From Strongylocentrotus purpuratus (taxonomy: Eukaryota > Echinodermata > Echinoidea > Camarodonta > Strongylocentrotidae), in contig NW_022145612.1 in assembly GCF_000002235.5 (NCBI RefSeq), positions 17,600,809 through 17,664,808 on the forward strand: 64,000 nt of DNA, read 5' to 3'. Numbering within the stretch: the first letter of the stretch is position 1; each line of letters begins with the position of its first letter. This document shows positions 13,003 to 23,904 of this stretch, one piece after another. A model generated the notes under the pieces. That model was not told where the DNA came from and searched no databases. It saw only the letters and a program-made list of their open reading frames with translations. The position numbers and the translations under genes are program-made.

Positions 13003-13515
13003 GGTATACATTAATCTGCATAAACACTTGTAGTCATAATCACTAGAGCATTGAGATCAAAGTTTATTTCTCAGACACTGAACAAGTTTTGTCGATACTA
13101 GAAGGGTGTATGCTAACTTAAAGTAAGTTGAGTGAATGGTTTTCGTGATAGGATGCACATTACTTGAAAGAAAATAATTTTGTTTTTGTTCAGAAATAGT
13201 CTTCACATTTTATTAGGGTATAACATAATTATGATTAATCTCATTACCACAGTATTTAACATTAATGGTATTTAACAACTGGAGGATGGAGAGGGGGGCA
13301 TACGTATGTTCCCTTGAAACCCATTTAGTACCCATTAAGTACATGAGAGTGCCCCTAATTATTGTGTTTTTGTACTTACATCCTCTTTCAACTGTTAGGC
13401 CCAAAATTTAGTGGATTTTGTTGCTGTCTTGTCAGCATTTTGTGTGTGAGCTGTGCCTCGGCCTCTCCCCAAAACCTTGGATCCGCCCCGGGGTTAATCA
13501 TAGCTCATATTAAAT
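13003..13515. repeat. Local segmental duplication, copy B (empty MITE site)
   Basis: Matches 11016-11830 minus the MITE, and its first 40 bases match 12255-12300. Shared landmarks include attaatggtatttaac, ggaggatggagagggg and ttggatccgccccggg. It ends about 140 bases before the start codon of the plus-strand glycosyltransferase and may therefore include promoter sequence. Confidence 0.8.
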
Positions 13516-13657
13516 TATGTTACATTTTGTGAAGTAATACTCTAATAATCAATATAATAGTCTATAAAAATCAATTAATGTCTACTATCAAGTTATTATT
13601 AATTATTATTAAAACATTCAAATAATTGTGATGAATATTTCATTTAAAATTGACAGC

Positions 13658-16600
13658 ATGACGCGGATGTTCAAGAGATGGATTTCTCTACTCGTTTGTA
13701 TGTTTCTGCCCACCATGATGTTTTCCTTTTTATACCACAGAAATGGTGAGTTTCTTATCAATGGTAGACCTACCTGACTCGATGTAAAGAATCATGTAAA
13801 CAAAATAGAAGAAATCAGGAGAGAGTGAGAGAAAGAGAGAGGGGAGAAAGAGAGAGGGAGAGAGAGGGATGGATAAATTACACAGAGATATTTATTATTT
13901 TTATCATTATTGTTATGATCATCATCATTATTATTTTTATTATCATTATAACTTTTATTGTTATTGTTATTACTATTCCATTCTTATTATCATCATCATC
14001 ATTATTATATTATCTTTATTATTATTACAATTATAACCATTATCTTTATTATTATTATTGATATTATCGTTATTATTACTGTTATTACTATAATTATCGT
14101 TATTACGAGATGAGAGAAAAGTAAATAATTTATTAATCCTAGCCGCTTCACTGTCATGTTGTTCTCCTATATGCATGCAGAAATATTGCAGAAGAAAATT
14201 GCCAACTCTATTCAACTAGATCAGCGGTTGTTCCCTAAATCATTACCAGCCGATGAGACTTCCGGTTCTATCTTGCAACGTCTTGTGTTCCCAACACCAT
14301 ACTACCGTGTGGAGAGAGATCTTGATGAGCAGATGTGGTTGCCGATGTCGATGTCGGGGATGGCATCGAGGGAAGTCATACGAAGTACATTGACAACGAA
14401 GAAAATGATCACCACAAGAACAGCAATAGAAGTACACTCGTCGCGAGAGACGAAGGAAACTCTTGGAACAGCCGAGAGGAACGTTATTATCGCTACAGGA
14501 AATGATGTGAGTGGAGCAGAAAAACCATCGAAAGACATAAAGAAGCGACCGAGTAAGCGCTCTCGAAGAACGAACAAAAGATCACCTGTACACCCTCAAG
14601 AATTACCTCAACAAGTTAGGGAAGTTAAACCTATTACATCAGTTGGAGTTGCGGGAAAATTTAATGATAAACAAATGATCCCGACTCCTGCACCGGTCGC
14701 CAGGGTCCCTTCTTTTCAAAACAACATAGAAGAATTTGCCGAAGTATCCGAAAAGCTTGATGGTTTGACCATTGCATCACATGTCGAATCCGTTGATCCG
14801 GTATCAAGAACTGCAACTGCGGCACCTGTCAAAATGATACGCCAAAAAGTTGAGGAAGTTAAACCTATCAAATCAGTTGGAGTAGCGGGAAAAGTTGATG
14901 ATAAACAAATAATCCCGACTTCGGCACCGGTCACCAGGGTCCCTTCTTTTCAAAACAACATAGAAGAATTTGTCAAAGTATCCGAAAAGCTTGATGGTTT
15001 GGCCATTGCATCACATGTCGAATCGGTTGATCCGGTACCAAGAACTGTAACTGCGGCACCTGTCAAAATGATACGTCAACCAGTTGGGGAAGTTAAACCT
15101 TTTAAATCAGTTGGAGTAGCGGGAAAATTTGATGATAAACAAATAATCCCGACTTCGGCACCGGTCACCAGGGTCCCTTCTTTTCAAAACAACATAGAAG
15201 AATTTGCCAAAGTATCCGAAAAGCTTGATGGTTTGGCCATCGCATCACATGTCGAATCCGTTGATCCGTTACCAAGTACTGCAGCTGCGGCACCTGTCAA
15301 AATGATACGCCAAAAAGTTGAGGAAGTTAAACCTATCAAATCAGTTGGAGTTGCGGGAAAAGTTGATGATAAACAAATAATCCCGACTCCTGCACCGGTC
15401 ACCAGGGTCCCTTCTTTTCAAAACAACATAGAAGAATTTGCCAAAGTATCCGAAAAGCTTGATGGTTTGGCCATCGCATCACATGTCGAATCCGTTGATC
15501 CGTTACCAAGTACTGCAGCTGCGGCACCTGTCAAAATGATACGCCAAAAAGTTGAGGAAGTTAAACCTATCAAATCAGTTGGAGTTGCGGGAAAAGTTGA
15601 TGATAAACAAATAATCCCGACTCCTGCACCGGTCACCAGGGTCCCTTCTTTTCAAAACAACATAGAAGAATTTGCCAAAGTATCCGAAAAGCTTGATGGT
15701 TTGGCCATTGCATCACATGTCGAATCCGTTGATCCGGGATCAAGAACTGCAGTTGCGGCACCTGCCAAAATTGTTCTTCGGTTAACCGCTGAGACAAAAA
15801 ACATTACCGAATTAACCGAAATTGCGAATGATAATCTTGATATGAAATCGGTGAATGAGACGAGCTTCGGTGAATCCATACAGGCATCCAATCTAGAAAA
15901 ACCGTCAGAGCAGAATAGTCCATCTGCGTTGTCTGCTCCAACCAAACGAAAGTCAAAGAAAAAACAAGAGAAATCAAAGAAAACAAATGATAAAATCGAT
16001 GTTCAAGTTATGAATATAGAACAAAAGTTTGATGAAATGAAATTAGATACTAAGGAAAAAGTTATGAATATGACTGACAAAAAGGATGAGGTAGTTCGAA
16101 CAATGGAGGAACAACAAGAAAATAATGTACCTGTGAAACCGCCATCCAGGAAAGAAGATACGAAGAGAAAACGAGATCGTAAATCAAGGACTAGGCATAA
16201 ATCTCATCCAAAGGAGGAAGAAGTGAACGTACCGGTCACTTTATCTCTTAATTTCAACTTAAATGATTCCAAATCACACTCACCTGTGATCCTTGTATCC
16301 ACTAACAAAGCTTTCTTGAACTTCACCGACAACTGGTTGGAGAGTGTGAAGCGTTCTGGTATCCGATCTGGAGTGACCCTGGTAGCAGAGGATCGTGAAG
16401 CGTTCAACTACCTGAACAACAGAACTGATATCGAGCTCAACGTTGTCCTCAATGACGTATCCGAATCACCGGGTGAACGTCTTCTCTTCGACTCACCCGC
16501 CTACAAGCAGCTAGTCAACAAGCGACCGAGCTACATCCTACAGCTTCTGTCCAGCGGACACGATGTCCTGTTCTCCGATGTTGACATCGTGTGGCTCAAG

Positions 16601-17026
16601 AATCCTCTGCCGTACTTCACAAACGACACCAACGACATCTGGCTGCAGGAGGACCTTCACGAACCCACTGTGTACTGCGCAGGATTCACTTTCTACCGCT
16701 CATCACCTGCAACCATAGCTCTGGTGACAGAGTGGGTGCAGACTCTGGCCTTACATCCCACCTACCCCGACCAAAGAGTCCTAAATGGACTCCTCAAGAA
16801 GAAACGATGGGCAGGAGATTACATCAAAAGAGCTGTCATGGATTCGCGCTTGTTCCCGAGTGGGCGTCTGTATTTTGATCCGGATTGGCGTGAAGCTAAT
16901 AAGGACACTGAACAGGTGATGGTTCACAATAACTGGATCAAAGGACATGATCGCAAGGTGGAACGCTTCAGGAACGAAGGGTTATGGTACTTAGATGATA
17001 AGGAAACAGGACAAAGCTATCAATGA
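13658..17026 (+). CDS. GT77-like glycosyltransferase with a five-repeat basic stalk (two exons)
   Basis: Exons 13658-13745 and 14181-17026 join (donor G|GTGAGT, acceptor GCATGCAG, phase 1) to a 977-residue type II protein. Exon 1 gives a short basic tail (MTRMFKRW) and a membrane anchor (ISLLVCMFLPTMMFSFLY). A long stalk follows, with Lys/Arg-rich tracts (KKRPSKRSRRTNKR; KRKSKKKQEKSKK; KRKRDRKSRTRHK) and five 78-residue repeats at residues 177-566. The catalytic domain spans about residues 725-970: VILVSTNKAF, NKRPSYILQLL, a DVD motif at 829-831 in FSDVDIVWLKNPLP, YCAGFTFYR and VHNNWIKGH. The domain is a clear paralogue of the gene at 1986-4417 (family PF03407/GT77), which has the same intron phase and position but almost no stalk. 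Sugar specificity is unknown. Likely Golgi-resident, inferred from the topology. Confidence 0.93.
13880..14112. repeat. ATT/ATC-rich simple repeat in intron
   Basis: Degenerate trinucleotide repeat (attatt, atcatc, gttatt units) filling the intron of the plus-strand glycosyltransferase, preceded by a GA-rich tract at about 13820-13868. Open frames across it are low-complexity and not coding. Confidence 0.8.
14621..15790 (+). repeat. Coding minisatellite: five 234-bp (78-residue) units
   Basis: Units start at 14621, 14855, 15089, 15323 and 15557, each opening with EVKP and running through KSVGVAGK, RVPSFQNNIEEF, EKLDGLAIASHVESVDP and APVKMIRQ. Period is exactly 234 bases, so the frame is kept. 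Units 4 and 5 are almost identical at nucleotide level; unit 1 is the most diverged and unit 5 degenerates at its end. Confidence 0.97.
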
Positions 17027-17203
17027 ACCACGATATGAATGCATTCTGCTATTGAACACGCATATTTTGAACATCCACCGAAGGATTTTACTTTCTAAGG
17101 CATATTTTAAAAGACAAAAGCGATGTCATAATGGTTGCTGATGATCTTTGGCAATATCAATGCGGACTTTGTCAAGCTTTTCTCCTGAAATCACCTAAGT
17201 TAA

Positions 17204-17209
17204 AATAAA
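17204..17209 (+). promoter_or_regulatory. Candidate poly(A) signal of the repeat-bearing glycosyltransferase
   Basis: AATAAA about 180 bases past the stop. A second AATAAA lies at 17309-17314; either could serve. Confidence 0.4.
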
Positions 17210-17314
17210 ATATTGCAAGACCCTGTACATAATCATATCGTTCATGGTTTACATATTTTGATTTCAAATTCATTTATTTTATAGGTCAATAGATTCCATA
17301 CGGAAATTAATAAA

Positions 17315-17861
17315 TTGACAACAGAATTGTTCATTGGATGACTTGAGTACAGGGTGATATTTTTACGGTTACACCGTGTGAGAGGGGGAGGATTGGGAAT
17401 CCTGGAAAGGACTGTTGGTAATCATTTTTGAGTGTGTGTGTAGTACTGAAGAGGACTGTTGATAGTCCTGAGGAAGACTGTTGGTAATCTTTCTCGTGCT
17501 TATAGTTCTAAAGAGAACTATAGCGACGGTTGGAGAGGATGGGTGGTAGGAGGGCCTCGACGTTTCGAACTGGTTTATATAATCATGTTAACATCTGCAC
17601 ATCCCTGAGAGCCCCTAACTTTGTTTCTTTTTATATTTCACCCGGAAACAATAATTATGAAGACGCCGTTTGTTTACGACGGTAGCCACAATTCAAACGT
17701 TGGGTCGGTTTGGCAAATCAAAAGACACTTTGACATTATATCTGCCAGCTGACAGTGATTATCGGCAGTGCCACTTTTAAAGCTATTGTGCATACTTTAT
17801 TAACACATAGTACAAAATGCGCCCTCTTTCGAATTCGTTAGAAAGAAAGAAAGAGGAAGAG

Positions 17862-17907
<46 letters not shown>

Positions 17908-18084
17908 GGGAAGATAGAGCCTGAGGGGGGGGGGGTAGAAAGGAAGAAAGAAGGAGAGATAGATAGAGAGAGAGAGAGAGAGAGAGGAGAAAGATAAAAA
18001 CGAAAACAGCGAGAGAAAAAAAATAGAGAAGAAAAAAATAAATATAGGCACAGACAGGAAGTGAGAGAGAGTAAAGAAAGAGCA

Positions 18085-18132
<48 letters not shown>

Positions 18133-18305
18133 GAGGGGGTGGAGAAAGAAAAAGAGAGATGACAAAATAATTGTGTAGATTGAAAATGAATCTTTGTCTT
18201 TCCATGAAGAAGAAAAAAATTACGATCTCTACCAACCCGCTTTAAAAACTTCATTTGTATTCAAGTACAATATTGATACACGGTACACTTGTTATGAAAC
18301 ATACT
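17315..18305. other. Non-coding flank with GA-rich low complexity
   Basis: No gene supported. Several GA/GAAA tracts occupy about 17840-18160. The long Ser/Leu/Phe open frames on the minus strand are artefacts of (CT)n. Confidence 0.7.
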
Positions 18306-18415
18306 TAGTAGTACATGTAGTAGTAGTATTATTTCCTCCTCCTTCTAAATCTTTGGTAGTTACACCAAAGATTTAGAAGGAGGAGGAAATAATACTACTA
18401 CTAAATGTACTACTA
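18306..18415. repeat. Near-perfect 52-bp hairpin with 6-nt loop
   Basis: Left arm 18306-18357, loop agttac at 18358-18363, right arm 18364-18415. The arms are reverse complements with one mismatch in 52 bases. The stem includes atttcctcctccttctaaat and its complement. The near-identity of the arms indicates a very recent origin. Confidence 0.95.
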
Positions 18416-18994
18416 ATAATAGTGGGTTCTTGTATAGCGCTCATGTCTGTCAAACTTCACACTACTACCCCGACTTTAGCACGGCTGTCATTATGGCGCT
18501 CTATAAAGCATTCCAATAAATCAATTTTCCCCCACTTTTCTCGCAGTTCGCCCCCATCGTGTAGATGATTATGTCGTTCACTCCTTTAAAATATATCAGT
18601 ACACCATTTGACGACCTGAATGTATAATAATAATCAAACACAATAAAAAAATAGACTGATAAACAATTATTAAACAAAACAAAACAAAAGTGCAAATAAA
18701 CATATAAATTATAATGTATATGAAATACATCAATGTGAACAGAGTAAGTTAATCATCAAAAGCAATTTTGAATGGGCTTTGACGCCAACCCACATTTTGG
18801 TTTTTAAAGGTATAGACCAGTTTGGGAAACGCCCCCCCCCCCTCTCAAAATATGAAATGGAAGTTCTTATTACCAATCATGTGAAAGAATATTCACTAAT
18901 ACGTGATGATACAAATTTTGCCGGAAAACCGCCTTCTAATTGATATATTTGGTAAATTATTATATCTATCCGGATTGGATAGATATAGGGTAGT
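18416..18994. other. Non-coding DNA
   Basis: Contains a ttgtatagcgct motif near 18432, also seen at the LINE 3' end near 31105, and a poly(C) run near 18831. No gene seen. Confidence 0.45.
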
Positions 18995-19170
18995 CCCATA
19001 TTCATCTTTCAGTGTACAGTGATTGCAACTTTACCAAGACCGGGCCAAATTTCTTATCATTTTGATGATTCCAGAACCTTGCTGTACACACCTCTACGAT
19101 GATCAACCTTTTCTGATCGATTCCACAACGTTTCTTTCACAATGCAATCGCATGACCTTTAAGTTGACTT
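18995..19170 (+). repeat. Dispersed repeat family R2, copy 1
   Basis: Shares tcatctttc, a 'gggccaaatt' block, gatgattccagaacctt, ttttctgatcgattccaca and ttcacaatgcaatc with 25190-25382 (+) and 44545-44742 (-). About 190 bp, no open frame. The ends are not defined, so MITE or SINE origin is open. Confidence 0.75.
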
Positions 19171-21385
19171 GAAAGTACTGTCTGAAAAACAGTCACCTTG
19201 TCAATATTACGAAGCGTCACAGATCTATTTAGCCAAACGATTAAATTCATGTTCAACACTTTGAGCTTTTTACAAAAGGTCAATATGAAAGTCTTACTGT
19301 GGTGCGACACAAGAAGTCGAAGAATTTCTTTCCAAAATAATACACTTCACGTAGAAAGTAACGGTAAGCATAGACAGTGATGCGCAAGAGCTAGACTTCT
19401 TTCGATTGTGGTACGGCGCTATTTCGAAGATGTCACTCTCGATGGTGCGTTAAAGATACCATGTCCCTTTTGCAGCCAACATCAAATACTGTAGAACTTT
19501 GCAGGAATTATGAATATGTCATGTATGTCCTATCTGTGAAATTTAAACTTGAGCAGTGTCCTAATATTCAAATTATGCAAGGAAACCCGTTTACTTGCTA
19601 GACTTCACTGTCAGACACTATTGAGTGACTGACTGGCTTCTTTCATCTTTGGTAATAACATACATAGCTGTAAATGGTACTTGAGCATTATTTTGTCTAC
19701 ATCAATATAACCAACTTCTTGTAATGGCCAAAATTAAACTGATTGAATCTTTGCGCAGCATAAAACGTCCGATCATTCGGTACAATGGTTTGAAAAATCA
19801 GACTATTACTTACTGGCGCTATAGCTCTAATAAACTAATAGTCATTATTTTCCCACTTAAAAGACATTTTCAAGCCCCCCCCCCCCCCCTTTTTTTAGGG
19901 AAGTTCTAAATTAGTATTGTCCTTCAAATGCCATTAGAATTTAACCTTTTCATTTGTTTGGCCTGCAAATGGGACATAGTACCTTTAAAGGTCACACTAG
20001 TCACTTAGTGACGCAGTCTTACGTCAAGCGATTAACGCCAAGACGTGTGCAACGGGATTTTTAAAAAGTGTCGAAAGAAAATTACCAGTTTTCTGCTAAG
20101 CTTTGTGTAGGTTATATTCAGTTTAATCAAGTCTAGAGTGGGTCATTGTTTGAGCGTATGTGCTTAGAATGTGATTATGAAAAAGTACTGTCTATTTCGG
20201 ATAAACAAATATAAGTTTCGCGAGAATGAAGCACCCCAAAATTTAACTTTCATGGTAATCATAATCTGACTGGAAAGCCAAAGCGTCACACTTGCTTTAA
20301 TTAATCAAGCAAGTCATTTTTTTAAAGGGTAGGGGAGGGGCGGGGGTGGGGGGTTATGTCAAAAGGACTCGACAGATTCATTCATATAATACACCATGCT
20401 AAACGTGGGATTTTTTATATAAAATAACATTTATTCATTATTTCTCTTCTATTATTTAGTTTACATAGTGCTTACATGTACAATATAATAAGCACAGTGA
20501 TACTAAAATATGCATACTTTTTAAGAAATGGCTTACAGAATTCACATGAACTTTACAATGATCGGTAACAGGAAATGATCTGCTTTAAGACCCATGAGTA
20601 GCGAAACATGTTTTAATCAAGAGAATATGACATTCATATCACTATATAGAAATAATGTCACATAGTCCAATTTAAACTACTATCGCTGGCCATAATTAGA
20701 TAATAAACAAATAGCTTTAAAAAAAAACGATATCTGATTTAAAAATGTAAAGGGAACAAAACAGCGTATTATGGATTTTTCTAAAGACGTCAATAATTGA
20801 CTAAATTAGAAACCTGTCGATTATAATTTGCAATATGTATGAGTGAAGCTACAAGCGTTGGAGCTGCAAATCACATTATAAAAACATAAATGCATGTGAA
20901 ATTCTGTGTATTTTTTTACAGGGCATTCGGCACAAAATATTTGGTGTCACAATGTTTATGTGATACTATTCTCTGATGCCTGATGCTTTCATTCTGTTAT
21001 ATTATACCAATTTTGGCTGAAGACTTGAAAAAGAATAGGCCTACGCTAAACATGATACACATGATAGACTTTTTACCCTGAAGAAGTCTTTAAGGGGATA
21101 CAAAGTTTTGGTATGGGGTCATGAATTTGGTTCGAATGAACATATTGAAAGCATATACGATCCTACAATATTCAGTGACCGTTGTCGCGGTCGAAATCGA
21201 CTCTAAAGTTATGAAATTTTAAATAATAAACATTTTATGTTGAATAGCTCCCTCTCAAGGTCTAGATATTAATTAAGCTATAAAAAAATGTTTATTGACT
21301 AAAATCGACCGATTAGCTATTCTCGTTCTGAAATTATATACCACAACTACATACTCTGAGATTTTCATGGTCGCAGCTACCATTA
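19171..21385. other. Intergenic DNA, no gene recognised
   Basis: AT-rich sequence with poly(C) at about 19875-19890 and a G-rich stretch at about 20328-20352. No exon with coding character could be supported on either strand. Confidence 0.45.
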
Positions 21386-21778
21386 GGCCTAAAATAAAAA
21401 GTTGTTGTATTGCCCTTTGCGACCGACCCAAAAATCTGAAAATCTACGGTCGGCATTTAAAAAAAAAAAAAAAATGTATTTTGTTTGTTTAAATGGGATA
21501 TAAATGCATAAAATCAAATTATTCCAAAATTCTCACTCGTGCAAACCATGGATAATTATGAGGTGAAAAGGATATAAATGGAATGATGACGCTGAAACAC
21601 ATGTATTAAAGCATTAAAAACTGAGAAATATCAGCTAAAAGAGGGCGGGAAAAAGAAAAAGAAAACATTCAAATCTGAAAATATCGGCTCAAAGAGGGCG
21701 ACAAAAAAAAAACTTTCCGACCGACCGACCAATGTTTTGGCACCCAAAGGGCAATACAACAAGTTTTTATTTTAGGCC
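21386..21778. mobile_element. Harbinger-like MITE (TTA target duplication)
   Basis: The ends are GGCCTAAAATAAAAA and its reverse complement; after a 1-3 base difference the homology continues through TTGTTGTATTGCCCTTTG, giving inverted repeats of about 35 bp. TTA occurs on both sides (21383-21385 and 21779-21781). A 3-bp TTA duplication with GGC-starting ends is typical of PIF/Harbinger. Length 393 bp with no transposase, so non-autonomous. Confidence 0.85.
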
Positions 21779-21781
21779 TTA

Positions 21782-23873
21782 TACGGCCGTAGGAGCTATT
21801 TGAAATTTATCAAAATTTACCGGGAGCACCGGTAAATCTTTATATTCAATTTTTCTCGAAAGCAAAAGTGTTTTAGGGGCTAAAATATTTGGTGTTTTTA
21901 ATACATCCACAGGGGCATCCTAATATATCAAAATTGTAAAGAATCACTATCCACCCATTTTTTCAACATTTCCCAAAACTTTGTAATACCTTTAAGTTTA
22001 CACATCATGAAAATAGTTTTGATCCGGCTCGTTCGTTTAATTTCAACAAAATTGCCTTTTCGAAGTAATTGCTCTCAATTAATCTTGTCGAAACCTGTAA
22101 TACACCTGTAATCCTAAGCATGCAACTTCTCAGTCAGCGTTTTCATCATTTGTGTACCCACATCGTTTCCGGAATTGGGAGCCTTTGGAATAGTGAACTT
22201 CGGATTTATGAAATTTCAGAGTAATGCTTCAAATGCTCAGCAAAATGAACCCTATTTTAATTTCCTGAATTTTGAAATCCCTGGTATGAACCTTTGGAAA
22301 AAGGAACCATCGGAAAAACGAGTAAAGTAAAGCCTGGGTATATACCGAGTACGCTATAGTTCTATTTCTTACACTGAGTACTACCATATAAATATTTTAT
22401 ATCGCCACAATAGTCTACAGATCAGGATGGATTCGCTTCTTAAAGTACTAGTCATTTCACCTACTTTCTTGCTGTCCTAACTGTTTTGAAAATGATTAGC
22501 TTGACAATCTTATACATGAAAGAAATGTTTTCATAGGAATGTACACAAAATATAAAAGGGGACAATATAATATATATACCTTTATAAATACAAGTACCAA
22601 ATGAAGTAATATAAAACTATGAAACATATAGAGTAGGCCTATCATTTTCTTTATCGGTGTAGTGGCCAGAAAGCATAGCTTTGTTTTACACAAGGATGGG
22701 CACGTTGTTAACATTTGTAATCTTCGAAACAGTGTGTTAACTTTACATGCTTTGCTTTTAAACTGAAATCTACGATCATTTTGTATCAAAATACATTTCG
22801 TGCAATCACGACGTGGGTATTTCGGCGCGTCGTGTCGTATGTTTCCATAAAAACAAAATTAGCATTTTTTATACAACTAGTTTTTTGTCATTTCAATCAA
22901 TACTCGGAAATAGCTCATGTGTTTTCAAATACAATTTATGTTTTCATATATACGGCTTTTGGTTTATTAAATTCATGGAATGTATAGTAATTCTCACAAG
23001 ATGGAAATGGAATGTAATGTTTTATTACTGTGTTCTATACACTGTCAAGTACATAAAAACAAACATTCATTTAGGGTATGATGATAAAAGGCATACAGGA
23101 CTCGTAAAATATGAATTTCAGGTGTTAAGGCTTGATCTTGAGTAAGCATTGATGTAAAACATAAAAATAGGCCGATGCATGAAATCTACAGTGGATACCA
23201 AAAGTGTCACAAGAGGGTGTGTGGGGGGGGGGGGGGGGGGGGGCTGGTACCCCCTCCCCCCCCAAAAAAAAAAAAAAACTGTCGGCACAATCCCAATATT
23301 TTGAGCCTTGTCGAGCAAATAGCAAAAATATTATTGGTGACGCTTTTTCTTTTTTCTTTCTTTCTTTAGATGTTCCTCAAACTTCCTTGTTATCTTTCTT
23401 TCTTTCTTTCTTTTTTCTTTACTGGAGTTGTGTGATTGTTTGGCTATCTCGTAGGCAAACTTGGTCCGACATCTAGCTATCCCCTATCAAAATGGTGTCT
23501 AGCGACGTCTCTAGTGGGCTCTACTAAAGCATCGCCATTTTTTCCAAAGTGATGTTTCAGGACATTTTTTAGTGTGCCAAGTTCAAAAGAAATATCTCTC
23601 CCTTCAAAGATAGTCTATTAATACAATGATTTAGTAGGATCTGTCAAGTGATTGTTCGACCTAAGAAATCCTCAGAGTCCGTCCAGCCCCCTCAATCGGC
23701 GATCTAGGAATAGACGGTCGAGATAATCTCAAGAAAAGCGGGACACTACTAACAAAGCTTGGAAATCCGACTCTAATATTGCTAAATCTTTGTCCGTTTT
23801 GTTGCACAATGCACGGAGATGCCTCTGTCAATGGCGTCGATTTCAGTTAGCGTGACTGTTTGACTTATTGCGT
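21782..23873. other. Intergenic DNA downstream of MREG
   Basis: No supported gene. Contains a long poly(G) run with adjoining poly(C)/poly(A) at 23221-23278 and a CTTT-rich stretch at about 23345-23420. Confidence 0.45.
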
Positions 23874-23879
23874 TTTATT
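23874..23879 (-). promoter_or_regulatory. Candidate poly(A) signal of MREG
   Basis: AATAAA on the minus strand 26 bases beyond the MREG stop codon, which would give a very short 3' UTR. Confidence 0.35.
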
Positions 23880-23904
23880 CGGCACCGGTAGCGGAGATCT
23901 TGGA

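Noticed and set aside
17783-18254. Three long overlapping minus-strand frames rich in Ser, Leu and Phe
   Set aside because: They translate (CT)n and CTTT repeats, have no start context, splice logic or domain, and all three frames are open for the same compositional reason.
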